The position numbers and the translations under genes were made by a program. The notes under the pieces are model-generated. The model saw only the letters and a list, made by a program, of their open reading frames with translations, did no database searches and was not told the DNA's origin. Positions 35,701 through 47,044 of a stretch of 64,000 nt of DNA are shown one piece after another; within the stretch, counting starts at the first letter, position 1; each line of letters starts with the position of its first letter. Source of the stretch: Psococerastis gibbosa (taxonomy: Eukaryota > Arthropoda > Insecta > Psocodea > Psocidae). The stretch covers positions 37,533,419 through 37,597,418 of the forward strand of contig OZ020486.1 in assembly GCA_963971405.1 (NCBI GenBank), written 5' to 3'.

Positions 35701-38700
35701 TACGGTAAACGAGGAATAGCCATGAAGGTGGTTAGATGTTATGAGCAATTCATAAAAAATTCAAGCTTTCTCAAAAAGCAGTCTAATTACCCAAATGATT
35801 TACTACTAATCTATAAAATTTGCTTGATGCTCTATCTGGGTTATTTGAAGTAATAATATTTCAGGTATATGTAAATTTGCTGTGAAAGGTTTTATTTTTA
35901 AAAAAATTATTCATATTTTTGTGGCTGTGGAATGAGGAATTAATTAATTTGGTAAAATTGACTCGTCACTCGCTCATCCTTTATTTCCAAAATATTTTGG
36001 AATCTCTACCTTCACAGGGTGTTACGGTGAATGCTTTTCATCTGTCTTCGAGTCCTGCAGATCAGTTACGTTGATAACCTTACCCTCAACCAGTGACATC
36101 TGCGATGAACTTCAACTTGGGATGGTTACATAATCCGAGCGAAATGATAACGGGCCTTCATTTGCATGTTGCGGAGACTTATCAGTTATGGAAAGCATGG
36201 GCTGCAGATAAGGTGCCCATTCCACCGACCGGCTAGGGCTATTTACAAAACGGTGACGTGGTAGCAGACATTCAAGACATTGGTGGTGTTTCCACCGACC
36301 TCGCGTTGCAGAATGCAAATGACATGGACGGAAATTAGAATTTTTCTTTTTATAGAAATCTATTAAAATGTTTGTACTTAACATATCCCATGACGCCATT
36401 TTTTAATTTTAGTTTGTTTGTTTGTGATTTTACTGTATGATCATTGATCAATTTTAACTATGGCATAGAGGAAAATAAACATTTCCGTCAATTCTGCAAT
36501 GCGGTGAAAGCGCCACCTAAGTCTTGAATGTCTGCTACCACGTCACTGTTTTTGTAAATAGCCCTAGCCGGTCGGTGGAATGGGCGCCTCAAATAAGATG
36601 CGAACACAACAAATCATTTTTGTACTGTATGCTAGTCTCCTTATTACGAGCCATTCTCACCAAGTTGGGTTAATTATAAGATTGGGCCGAATGGCCCGAA
36701 ATTCGCCCATATGGAAAATATAGACAATTATCTTTCTTTCAAGTTTCGGCAAACGATCCATCGGGCAAAGTTGCCTGCATGTATAAAGTTTTGTGTCGTT
36801 TTCCAGAGCCAATGGTCGTACAGCAGTTGGTATAAGCCTGTCTACGGGCAATGTTAACTGTTTACCCGCAGGAACCTTTGCCGCGACTTTTTGGTAACGG
36901 CCCATTGAGCTTTCCCACCATCGCTTGAAATGTCTTTAAGGCAGACTACACGACACCGCCATCCATTGGTATGTTTGTTTTTTCCAACGCCTGCTTCCAG
37001 CATTTCTGCTTTAAGCAACCATATCAGCCTGGCGGGGGGCGGGGAGGGGGGAGTGAGTCTGTTTGTTAACTTGAGGCACCCTTAGGACAGACTCCTTCAC
37101 CTCAGGGAGAGAAGGTGAGTTGACTCACAAAGTGGACCTCCTGATTATAAGGGATTCCGAACCACTTGGGGAGCATAGTAAAGTCACACGATTAATTTGG
37201 AGGTGATCAGGACTCGACACGCACTTAGACTCACTGGTAGTCTCAGCGCGTTATCATGTCCCACTGTATTCCCCTGTCAACCCTGTGCACACAACCAAGT
37301 TTTGAACAGACTCTGTTCTGATGGATTCAACTTCGTGTGTGCTGTTGTCCCACCATGCATTGGTATACAAAGGTGCCGTCCAGTATTCCTTACTGATACT
37401 TACAAGCTATGGTTGGACTGGGCCTAAGTGAACAATTAGATAGTTAATTGACCCACCGCTGAGCTGTGAAGATACGCCCCCGACATGCGTTATTTGGTTT
37501 TGGCGACACCATGGGTCCATGGCTACGATTTGGTGACAGTATGCAAACCGTATCGTCTTAAGAGGCTAAATCCCCCCCCCCCCCCCCCCCCAATCCGTCC
37601 ATGCCCGTAACTTTGTTTGAGATATAATATGATTACAAAGGCCCTCGCAGCTCAGATGATGAAGCAATAATATATATATATATTTGTATATATATATGTA
37701 TGTATATATGTATATATCTCTGAAAGGGAAGGTACTTCCAAACGTTTCGTCAAGACATGTAGCGTAGTGGTACGGACTCTGACTCACCCGAAAGGTTGTT
37801 GGTTCGAGTCCCATACTGGCTACATTTTCTGGCCATGCTTCGGAGGGCATGTCATCCTAGATTAGTGTAAGAGTGGGCTTTATAGCCCTAACCCCGCTAG
37901 GTTGGCTTAGTAATATAAACAATAACAAGTCCTTATTTATTATTTGTTTATCTGCGCTCGGTATCTTTAGTGGCACTACATAGACATCCTAAGATTAGTC
38001 TCGGAGATGCGATCTACATACGTAGTGCATTGAAGGTGTCGACCGCAGCTGTTGTCGAAACATTTGGATGTACGCTTTCAGATCGACCCCATCTGCCCGG
38101 ATTCTACTGATCCATCACTTGTTTGAAATACACAAGAGTGTGGGAAATACGAATCAACTCTCTCATGTCCTTAAATGGTCAATCCTTGTCAGTTGATCAC
38201 ATTTCTTTGCGGACTAGACGGTGATAGTGATGCAGTATTTCTGATAGACCGAGGTCATTGGCATGCGACATGCCATTTTCCGTGAAATGTATGTGTGACC
38301 AGTGGTCTGCTATTGTCTACTTACTATGCGCTCACAAAGTATGGCAATGCATGAGTTGACCAACCCCTCCTGGCTCTCATCTCATCGGCATTGTTATGTT
38401 GCCTTAAACTTTAAAATTACTAACATTAAAAACTAGGGTTGTTCTAATGCTCAGGGCGACGGGGGTATATATATATGAAGTAAGTACGGTCAATGATCTA
38501 CATGACAAGGGATAAAATAACACTTTGGCGCCAGATTAGGATGTTGTGTTCCTTTCAGGTGTTCCTCACCGACAGACAGAGGGGCTCGTCAGCGATACAC
38601 TTATCTGCCGTAGCTGATTTGGACAGCCTGCCTGTGTGTCCACATTGGTTTTACCGTAATTATTTTTTGTTATATTAAGTTGCCAAATGAAGTATTTTGG

Positions 38701-41700
38701 AGCATCTATTACTATTAAGATTTTGTTTTGTTACTATGTGGAGCACATAAAATTATTAAGTTTATGGCCTTTTTTCAATTTACTCCGGGCTTGGTCTCTT
38801 CGAGAACTTCTCTTTCAGACTATGATCCTATAGTAACCGAGTGAAAAATTAAGTCCGTTGATGGGATGTATCTTCTTGTTTTTTTTTGTTTTAAAAAAAA
38901 AGTGTCTTAATAGGTTCGGAAAATTTAATGTTTACGAAATTGCATTGCTGTTTTTAGGTTGAACTGTCTAGAATCTTCCCACTGAATTATTTTACGCGTT
39001 GGCTAATTTCACGACATTTTAATATGTTTCTACACGTTTCACTGCGTTGTTTTTTTTTAAAGCAAATTTTTAAGCTGGAGACAACACTGTAGCCTAATAA
39101 TAAATGCATATATCTGCAGAAGGGATCAATGGACAATAATTTAATAGGATACTTAGCCTATTATCGATTCCCGTGATTATTTAAATTAAATAGGCTATAA
39201 TAGTTAATAACTAAAACTGTAACCTTTAATTGATGAAATAACTTGATGATAAATGGATGAAATAACTTGTATCATTAGCAGAATCTGTCATCAGTATGTG
39301 TTTGCCTAGAGAATTGGAGACCCATTAAAGTTATCAGAACAAGCGTTGGATGGGGGCTGACGCAATACGCCGACTCAGTGTGTGTATGTTTTTGTGAAAA
39401 TTCTTGGCACTGTTTGGAGACGCGCCATTGGTGAGACTGCACTGTTCTCAGGTAGTTTCAATCACCCATTCAAAAATAAATAGTGCACTTTCAGTTTTCG
39501 GTACACCGCCCGCCTACTGCACACTGTACATTGCAGCTTAAAGGCAAAGCGTTCCAAATTTTTCATAAATAAACGGTGGCAAGGTTTTTTGGTGCGTAAT
39601 TAATCAATTTCCCTATCTGCAGCCACAAACCTGTTAGAGTAGTTTTTTGAAGACTTCATAAACAATACAAGCTTTCGCATAATTTCTATTTAACACCTGA
39701 AATTACTCTAAAAACACGCCAAATAGAATTTTAGATGTTATGGGTGGGTAGCCTGAGTCTGGAGAAAGTTTGTATTTGTTTTTAAGTCTTCAAATGGCTA
39801 TTCTTCTAGATGTTTGTTTAGATTGAAAAATTTTGGTCTGCGATATTTTCTACCTTCACTCTGTAATCCTTGTTTTAACACATTAATCATTCTTTTTGCA
39901 GTTTATATCCAGCAGTATTAAGACAAGCAACCTACGGAACAATAAAATTCGGAACGTACTACTCGCTGAAGAGGATAGTGTCTGCACCTGGCGATGAAGA
40001 TCTGTTGGTCAACGTCTCCTGCGCTGTTGCTGCAGGTATCGTGTCAAGCTCCATCGCCAACCCCACGGATGTTCTCAAGGTGCGCATGCAGGTGTGCGGC
40101 GTCCAGACCCACAGTATTGTCGGCAGCTTCCAGGAGGTCTACCGGCACGAGGGCATTGCTGGCTTGTGGAGGGTCAGTCAAAAATTTGAATCATTATCTG
40201 CCGATTTTTGCTTTCCAATTTATACGTAGTTTAAGGAAAGCTTTGTGATGGTCCAAATTTTCGATTCCGAGATTTCAACGGATTTACACGGTTTGAGATA
40301 CCAGGAACCCAAAAAAGTGGTTTTTACGAAATGTCTGTCTGTCGCTCTGTCTGTGCGTCGATTTGCGGGCAAACTACTCGGTCGATTTTGGTGAAATTTG
40401 GCGTGTAGGTTCACAAAAATCATGCCTCGGAACCATTTTTTTTATATTTTGGGCTAACTCAATTTTTAAAACGTCTAAAAAAATTATTTCTCCAAAACGG
40501 CTCCAACGATTTCTTTTAAATTCACATATATTGTAGTCGTTATTAATGTTAATAAAATGCGGGGGGTCGCTTGCCCCTTGATAGTTTGCTTCTGGGGGTA
40601 AAAAAATAAAAATAACTAAATGTTAATATGAAAAATGACTAAAAAATTATTTTTCTGTGAAACCTTTCCATCGATGATTTCTACCTTCAGGCATGTTTTA
40701 GGTGTTAAATTGAGTAACGAAACCGGACAGGTTGCTTTTCCAAAAAGCTATTTGTTTTTGTGCAAAAAAAAGGTTTTTGAAAAAATGATATGAAATTCAC
40801 CGTCAAATGCATTGCGTGTCCTGCCATTATTGCTGTGTGGTAATGTGTTGGTCTGACCTATCTAGAATTTATCTCACCTCCAGTGACGTCAGGTGGACAC
40901 CCCCCCCCCCCCCGCCGAGATATCCGAAATTTAACCATAGGAAAATTATTTACCATGAAATTACTCATTTTCTCCATCTGCTAATTGGAAAGTATGTTCG
41001 AGTAAACTCGGACCGGTTGTTTACATCTGCATACGTTATAGCTCTACACCCCTTGGAGGTTCCGGTCTTATTCGTCAAGGGCATCGGTCCTTTACCACCA
41101 CTTGGGACTGGGCAACCTGCGTCACACATGGTCCTGTCCCAAGCGTCTACGTCTCCCATGCTTACTACTCTGCCATAAATGTACAAACTGGGGTAACTTT
41201 GTTTTAGTCAGTTTCCAGACATGACAAAAATGAGTTTGATTATTTTTTGACTAAATGTAATCAGATTTTTAAAAAGCGATGAGATCAGAAAACAACCCAT
41301 GCATGCTTTCCTATTTATCAATTAATATACCGTACCGTATAAGGTACCGTAATATATAATTATATTTCCATGGTAAATAATTGTCGTTCGGGTTCAATTT
41401 CGGCTGCCGGGATTTTCCCTACCCTTAAGCATTTAATTGATCGATGTAATTTTTCCTTGAAAATTAAAAACTTGCTTTGGAAAGCAACCTGTTCAATTTT
41501 GTTACTCTATTTAACACCTAAAATATACCTGAACCTGAAGTTAGAATGCATCGTTGAAACGTTCCGCAGAAAACTAATTTTTTAATAGTAATTTTGAGTG
41601 AAAATTGAACCTTTTTTATTTTTTTGCAATCTGAACCAACCGATCAAGGTGGAAGCAAACTAGTGTGTTTTGTATACATTTCTAACGACTACAATATAGG

Positions 41701-44131
41701 TTTGTGATTTTTTAAAAAAATGTTCAAGCCGCTTTTGAGAATTTTTTTTTACCCGTTCAAATCAATGGACCGACAGATATTTCATAAAAACCTTTTTTTT
41801 GGTTCTTGGGATCTGTAAACATGTAAATAAATTGAAATTTTGACTTTAACAAAGGTTTCCTTACCCTAACTTATAAAATAGCACAACGATTATATTGCTT
41901 ACAATTTTACATTAATTACTTCTTGCATGAATAATGACTATCGCGCAAATGAACAAACAATAACTTGCCCCACTGTAAACTCCCTACGCATTTTATACTT
42001 GTCCTTTTGCTTAATTTTATTTTTTCCACTAAATATCTTCTCTAAACTCCTATAGCTCAATCGTTACCTGCATAAATGAAAAATAAAAAGACGCAATGAT
42101 AAACGCTTTTATCGTGTTTCGCAGGGCGTGGGTCCCACCGCTCAACGCGCTGCCGTCATTGCGGCCGTGGAACTGCCTGTCTACGACATGTGCAAACAAC
42201 ACCTGATGACCAGGTTTGGCGATACGATTTCGAATCACTTCGTGTCGAGCTTCATTGCGAGCCTTGGCAGTGCTGTCGCGTCGACGCCTATAGACGTTAT
42301 TAGGGTAAGTCACTGCCCGTCAATAATACCGGGGATATTTATTATGTTAAGCGTTATTATTATGAACGAGTAGGTACTCTGGCCAAATGTCAGCGAAGAG
42401 AGTGCTGACTCCCTCCCACCGGGCTATGAAAAGAGTCAGTCTGCGTATGTGCTCGTGTGAATTGGGTTAGTGTAATATAGCAACCTTTGAATTATCAGTG
42501 GACCTTTCGTCACCCTCAGGTTAAGGCAATGCGTTTTGATACACACCGAGCATACACGAAGACTGACTCTCTCCATAGACAATAGGCCATACCAAGTTGA
42601 ATCCACCAGGACAACGCCTGTTCAAAACTGCAGCAAACAGCGTTGATGGGGGAACACAAGCACTGAGAGTACCAGTCGGTCTAAGTGCCTGTCGAATTAA
42701 ACGTGTGACTTACTATGTTCCCCAAGTGGTTCGGAATCCACTATAATCAGGAGGTCCACCCTGTCAGTCAACTCTCCTTCTCCCTGAGATGAAGGAGTCT
42801 GCCCCAGGGTGCATCAAGTTAATAGACTCACTCCCCCCGCCAGACTGACAGGTTTGCAGGTAAAGCAGAAATGCCGAAAGCTCGAAAAACAAAACAAAAT
42901 GGTAGGACCCGTCTGGGGTCGTAGACCACTGTCTCCCGCCTCCAACCCATTTTGATGTTTTGGCTGGTTTCAAATAAGCTGCAATAATTCTATTGTAGTA
43001 TTATATTTAAGGTGCCCGGTGGCATAGTTGGTTGTTTTTTGTACTTTAGCGAGTCTACACACCATGCAATCAGAGCCTGTCGCACCTTAACACAGGTATT
43101 GCCTACAGAGGCGACTGAAAAGATTTATTCGGATACATTCATTGAATTTGTTTGTATACGATTCATCTTTTATTTAAAGAATGTCAATGACCTAGGCAAT
43201 CAAGGGATTTTCTGTTTAGGTCGGGTATATGCTGAACATCTTAGGAAAAGCAGCAAAAATAATGCAATTTATGTTGTGTGCTGCTACTTAGACGGAAGTA
43301 AGACATGGTCAAGTCCGCTAATAATACATTTAATTGGAGTAGTTAATTTCAAGTTTCTTAGCCCAACTTTTGTTATTTCCAGACAAGACTTATGAATCAG
43401 AAGAAGTTGAAGCAAGTACTATCGGCACCAAGAATCTATTCTGGAACAGTGGACTGCTTAATTCAGGTACCTCATATAATAGCTTTTAGATTTATTAGAA
43501 TTCTGTCGCATATACAATACATAAATGCACATTTTTTGTAATTTAAATCGTGCATCGTACACGATGAAAAGGAACAAAAATCGACAAGTTGATTATCTTT
43601 CTACTCTCTGTTGCATTCCATTGTCCATTAAAGGGCAGATATCAGAATATTTTGTTGACAAAGAATTGAAAAGTGGATTTTTGACAAAATTAATTAATAT
43701 ATTGTTTCACAGCCGCCAAGATATGAAAGTCGTCATATAAAAATTCGAAAAATATTCAAGCTTTCCCTAAAAGTTGTCTATTATATCTTACTTATATTCT
43801 ATCATATCGGTTTAATACACTTGATCGGGGGTTTCTATAGTAATAATTAAATTTCAGGGGAAAAAACGTCACATTACCTGCGAAAGCTTTATATTTTATA
43901 TTTTATGAATTTTTCATCTGACCACGACCATATCTTTGGGCTGTGGAACTAATAATTAATTAATGACTTAAACATAACTACCCGATAACAACTTCGCTAT
44001 CTTTCTTACAGACTGTCAAAAATGAAGGATTTCGGGCACTATACAAAGGATTCATTCCGACTTGGGTGAGAATGGGCCCATGGAACATCATATTTTTCAT
44101 CACCTACGAACAACTTAAAAAATTGTACTGA
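29736..44131 (+). CDS. SLC25A30: Mitochondrial carrier, SLC25A14/SLC25A30 group (BMCP1/KMCP1-like)
   Basis: Inner-membrane mitochondrial carrier of the uncoupling-protein branch, 288 aa (human KMCP1 is 291). Exons: 29736-29799, 33979-34126, 39902-40172, 42125-42304, 43383-43466 and 44012-44131, ending in TGA; phases agree. It opens [20 protein letters not shown], matching the [11 protein letters not shown] start of this subfamily. Three repeats each carry the Px[DE]xx[KR] signature: PIDTTK (exon 2), PTDVLK (exon 3) and PIDVIR (exon 4). Other subfamily words are [22 protein letters not shown] and the end [16 protein letters not shown]. Known members are linked to mitochondrial transport of small anions; the substrate here cannot be read from sequence. 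The paralogue choice (14 versus 30) is uncertain, and invertebrates often have one copy. Confidence 0.94.
30592..30827. mobile_element. Foldback MITE with CGGTGCACAA ends
   Basis: The element (30596-30823) starts CGGTGCACAAGAGCTTTTTC and ends with the inverse of CGGTGCACAATGGCG. Both arms hold CGCAGCGATCACGCTGG. GACC at 30592-30595 recurs at 30824-30827, a candidate 4-bp target duplication. It lies in intron 1 of the carrier gene. Confidence 0.7.
31090..31330. repeat. Dispersed repeat family (GGATTCCGAACCACTTGG)
   Basis: Inverted relative to the 15550-16100 copy: CTCCTGATTATAGTGGATTC, ACCACTTGGGAAACA, GTCACACGATTA and GGAGGTGACCAGGAC. Preceded by a TAG triplet run at about 31051-31067. Confidence 0.55.
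32541..32749 (+). repeat. SINE family B copy with 45-A tail
   Basis: A complete-looking copy: GCTTCGATGGCAAGGTGGTA, then GCGATCGGAGACGTGTCGTA, AGGTGACTGAAGAGGTCAAT and ACATTCATTAAATTGTTTG. It ends in an uninterrupted run of 45 A (32705-32749). The long pure tail suggests a recent insertion or tail slippage. A SINE A 3' segment follows. Confidence 0.75.
32785..32862 (+). repeat. SINE family A, 3' segment
   Basis: GGATGCTTCGGAGGGCATGT, then ATAGCCCTAACTCCGCTAGG and TTGGCTTAGTATTATT. The tRNA-like head is missing; it directly follows the poly-A tail of a SINE B copy. Confidence 0.65.
33563..33826 (+). pseudogene. LINE reverse-transcriptase tail fragment
   Basis: The frame reads [20 protein letters not shown], then [17 protein letters not shown] and [14 protein letters not shown] before the stop. 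It is the same family and same region as the fragment at 5001-5282. It lies about 150 bases upstream of carrier exon 2, in sense orientation. It has no start codon context and no upstream domain. Confidence 0.65.
35725..35950. mobile_element. Inverted-repeat MITE (GTGGAATGAGGAATT family)
   Basis: The left arm has AAACGAGGAATAGCC and TTCATAAAAAATTCAAGC. The right end reads GTGGCTGTGGAATGAGGAAT. Same family as 7530-7789 and 43691-43965. It is in intron 2 of the carrier gene. Confidence 0.5.
36211..36589. mobile_element. Compound foldback MITE, copy 3
   Basis: The left end is AGGTGCCCATTCCACCGACC and the right end GGTCGGTGGAATGGGCGCCT. The inner terminus TTTCCACCGACCTCGC is present on the left, while on the right the inner arm has lost several bases (GCGGTGAAAGCGCC). 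Same internal AT-rich core as copies 1 and 2. Confidence 0.8.
36950..37350. repeat. Dispersed repeat family (GGGATTCCGAACCACTTGGG)
   Basis: A longer copy of the family at 15550-16100 and 31090-31330. It holds GCATTTCTGCTTTAAGCAAC, CTTGAGGCACCCTTAG, GTCACACGATTAATTTGG and GACTCGACACGCAC. In carrier intron 2. Confidence 0.55.
37755..37930 (+). repeat. SINE family A, best copy
   Basis: tRNA-like head: TGTAGCGTAGTGGTACGGAC (A box) and TTGTTGGTTCGAGTCC (B box). The body is CTGGCCATGCTTCGGAGGGC, then TTATAGCCCTAACCCCGC and TAGGTTGGCTTAGTAAT. The internal Pol III promoter pattern marks it as tRNA-derived. Confidence 0.75.
40210..40993. mobile_element. About 780-bp dispersed element, copy B
   Basis: Starts GCTTTCCAATTTATACG only 37 bp after the splice donor of carrier exon 3 and ends CTAATTGGAAAG. 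Colinear with 8664-9441: GATTTGCGGGCAAACTACTC, CTTGCCCCTTGATAGTTTGC, and a poly-C run at about 40900-40913. Confidence 0.7.
41308..41890. repeat. Dispersed repeat related to the 780-bp element
   Basis: Begins GCTTTCCTATTTATCAATTA, later TTGATCGATG, GCTTTGGAAAGCAACCTGTT and ACACCTAAAATATACCTGAA. Shorter copies at about 2680-3060 and 11672-12000. The ACCTGAA end also appears inverted inside the 780-bp element. Confidence 0.5.
42580..42960. repeat. Dispersed repeat family (GGTTCGGAATCCACTATAAT)
   Basis: Same orientation as the 15550-16100 copy: CCCAAGTGGTTCGGAATCC, AGGAGGTCCACCCTGTCAGT and GTAAAGCAGAAATGCCG. In carrier intron 4. Confidence 0.55.
43010..43165 (+). repeat. SINE family B copy
   Basis: GGTGCCCGGTGGCATAGTTG, then GCGAGTCTACACACC, AATCAGAGCCTGTCGC, GAGGCGACTGAAAAGAT and ACATTCATTGAATTTGTTTG. 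In carrier intron 4. Confidence 0.65.
43691..43965. mobile_element. Inverted-repeat MITE (GTGGAATGAGGAATT family)
   Basis: The left end reads TAATTAATATATTG-TTTCACAGCC and the right end GGCTGTGGAACTAATAATTA. It ends about 45 bp upstream of the acceptor of carrier exon 6. Confidence 0.5.
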
Positions 44132-44705
44132 AGCATTGATCTGACTCTATGTTTTTCTCAAGCGTTCCTAAATTCAGCAATGCATTTCTAATATGGGATA
44201 GTGTGAAAGCGGAGGATTAAATGAGCATTTGCTGGCTGTTACCTCGAATCTCGTAAGCTGTGCAAAGCGGGCCATTCAGTGCCTGTTGAGGAAAACTGTG
44301 AGACGTTGCATTTACTCTGTTTTGGCTAATCTACTGAGTTTCCTTTGACTCAGTTAAAAAGCTGGAAGATTTTATATTTATGTCAGTTGACAAATACAAA
44401 ATGTCTAATCCATGTAACTTGTTATTTTTATTGTGATGTAAAATTTGCATCCCCTTTGAGCCAATTAGGGTTGTTTCATTATGCTCCAACTATTCTACTA
44501 TCAACTATAATTGAAGACACGAGTGGATGTAGGTGTTAACAACCAAAATTTCGATTTTCTGATTATTGCATAAATGAAGGTGTTGAAGTGAGATGAAGAG
44601 ACGTTCTGTATCATGGCACTATTATCAATCTGCAGGAAAATCGGGAACAGTGGTATTTAGGGTCAATGAATGTGCTATGTGCATTGAAAAGATAGAAGTA
44701 GAATG

Positions 44706-44711
44706 AATAAA
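44706..44711 (+). terminator. Candidate carrier-gene poly-A signal
   Basis: AATAAA, about 575 bases after the SLC25A30-like stop; the first canonical hexamer downstream that I noticed. Confidence 0.35.
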
Positions 44712-44869
44712 CGCGCCATAATCCCATAGTTCATTTATCCAGTCATATACACTGGTTGGTTGCAAGTGCATTTACGCGTGAAAGGTGTCAATGTGCGTAC
44801 TTGGCACCTTCATCGGTTTTATTTGAGCAGTTAGCGAAGCTTAGCCATTGTTTACAGCAGGTAAGCAAT

Positions 44870-45180
44870 GGTAAGCCTGTCATATCTCCCGGTTTTCAGC
44901 CCAATCTCCCGGCTCCCGGGTGAATGTTGTCGGGAGGCCATAATCTCCCGGTTTTGGAAAATGGCCCAGAAAATCTCCCTGGTTTTTGGACACGAAATTG
45001 AGTGATGTCATTTTACGATTAAGTGAAATTTTTATCGAATTGTGTGCAATTGTATTCATCGCCAGTAAAATTTAAATGTTACTGCTATCAATATGCGTAC
45101 AACCCCACTATTTCACGCGTATTTTTCAAAAAATTTCAACCGGGAGAGACCCCCGGGCCCCCTTGAGTGCCAAGTAGCCA
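44870..45180. repeat. CCCGGG-containing repeat (TGCGTAAAACCCC family)
   Basis: GTAAGCCTGTCATATCTCCC, AATCTCCCGGCTCCCGGGTG, ATAATCTCCCGGTTTTGG, GTTACTGCTATCAATATGCG and GAGACCCCCGGGCCCCC. Highly similar to 63535-63855. Confidence 0.75.
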
Positions 45181-46139
45181 GAAATGTTTTTTTGGGCGGT
45201 GGGGTCCAGTTAAGTTTTCATGCAACATCCATACGTAAAGTTTGCCCACTTACGATAGATTTTCGAATGGGGTGGTGTTTCGTTTGGTGCTCCCCCCCCC
45301 CCCCCCCCCGAAAAAATAGTAGAAAAAGTGGAAAGCCGTCCTCATGGACATACGCATCTTCTAATTAGGGGTATGACATTAGTTACCCCAGCTGAGGGGG
45401 GGGGGGGGGTTCCCCTGGGAAGTTTTTGAAATAAATCGGCCTGAAATTGTGGAGTTTTACACATTTTGATGTATATACGTCTTGTAACGTATATTCTGAT
45501 AATGCTTAGGTTTTACAGCCGAAGAATAGTAGACCTACCGCAGACCTAGTAGAACTAAGAATGGGGGGCGGGGGAATTCTTTTGAAAAAGAATAAGCCCA
45601 AAATAGGGGAATTTACGCTATTTGAAAGCAGTTAGGCCCTATATTTATATTTACATGTGAAGAACATTACAGCTAACAAGGAGGCCCCGGGGAATGTTTT
45701 TTAGAAGATAGGATTTTGCAGACAACTTTATTAACAAAACTGGAAACAGGGGACACCCCTGGGCATTTTTTTAAAGAAATATCTGAAAAATTTGCTGTTT
45801 GCCCCCCCCTCAGCGGACGCAGCGACCGGCACTGCGGGCTATTGCCCCCCTTCCCCCTTTGGACAGCAGTTATATTCTTTGCGCAAAACCTCACTATTTC
45901 AGCTCTATTTTTCAAAAAAATTCTCCCGGGCGGAGAAGTGCCTCCCCCTTTTATGAGGTTGGGGACCGCCTCTGCCCCCCTTGGCTACGCCACTGCTTCT
46001 GGGCAATTGTATTTTTCGCTTGTAAAATCTAAATGTTACTGCTATCAATATGCGAAAAACCCCAATATTTCAGGCCTATTATTCGAACAAATTCACCCCA
46101 AACCAGTTTATACTTACTTACTAGCCAACGCCCACCCTT

Positions 46140-46385
46140 GGCATGCCGGCCATTTGGTGATGCGCTGACCAGTAGCGACGTGCTATCTTTTCGAATTTGT
46201 CTTCATTTGTCGGCGTGTGGTCGATCGCCGGGCATTACGCGAGGTGTTCAGCGTCCATCCGGGGGTGTCCACATAGGTCGCATGCGCAGGAATCGCGGAC
46301 TCCAATGCGGTTGAGGTGAGCAGCGAGGTAGTCATGGCCCGTCGTGGTCCTGAACGCCAAACCAGTTTATAGAGGAATGCCAATA
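46140..46385 (-). pseudogene. LINE carboxy-terminal fragment, minus strand
   Basis: On the minus strand one frame reads TTGHDYLAAHLNRIGVRDSC, then CDLCGHPRMDAEHL and a CP near the end. This is the GHD-x-L...C-x2-C...H...C motif of Jockey/I-type retrotransposon termini, related to the fragment at 3505. A stop interrupts it after the histidine. Confidence 0.65.
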
Positions 46386-47044
46386 TTTTTAAATCATTTT
46401 ATTACGAAATAATTAATGCCTATTACCTTAATAATTGTTATAATAGCTAATAATACAAACAAACAAAAATTGTCACTAAGCCAAGCGTCCTATCTTTTTA
46501 TTATTGCATGCAACACCTACTTCGCGTTGATCGGGCAAAATGTTTCATTTATTTCAGTCAATGAACGTGTCAAGTACACTTTTTTCGCATTTTTACCGCT
46601 TATTATAATAAAAAGGTAAAAAGTGAATAGATCTAAAAAATGAAATAAAATAAGCCTTCAAATAAGCCTAAAACAATGCGGAATATAGTTAAATGTATTA
46701 AATGTAGATCGAAAGGACGTCAAAAATATCCTTAAAAATACTCCTCGACATTTCGATATATTGCATGCGGCCTTCACTAACGTCAATTATTTGAACTCCT
46801 TCCTCAGGACAACCCCACCAATCGTTTTTCCTGATATTTTTCACATCTCTACGATTGAAATTTCATGAGAAATTTTTTTTTACACTATAAGGCTTTCCCC
46901 CACCCTTAATTTAAGGTCTTGACTTCCCCTTATCTTTCATTTGATGCTAAAGTATCCATTAGAATAAGCAGACATATTTTTTTTTTTTTAAAAGAACCAA
47001 TATAATCTTAGTTTAAATACTTAATTTAATGTTAAATTATACGT

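Larger units (their letters stand above)
44132..47044. other. Intergenic region between carrier and PSMD7 (convergent 3' ends)
   Basis: A candidate carrier poly-A signal AATAAA is at 44706-44711. On the minus strand an ATTAAA lies about 20 bases past the PSMD7 stop. The rest is repeats: CCCGGG family at about 44870-45180 and 45810-46100, poly-C/poly-G runs at about 45292-45309 and 45397-45409, a LINE remnant on the minus strand at 46140-46385, and the GATTGGTGTG-type repeat at about 46700-46880. No other gene is supported. Confidence 0.65.

Noticed and set aside
37669..37720. Regulatory TATA cluster
   Set aside because: A plain TA/TG microsatellite inside an intron.
37760..37830. Functional tRNA gene
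   Set aside because: A and B boxes are present but no closed acceptor or T stem, and the sequence recurs with a SINE body.
45093..46314. Overlapping proline-rich open frames
   Set aside because: Products of CCCGGG repeats and poly-C runs, not conserved coding sequence.
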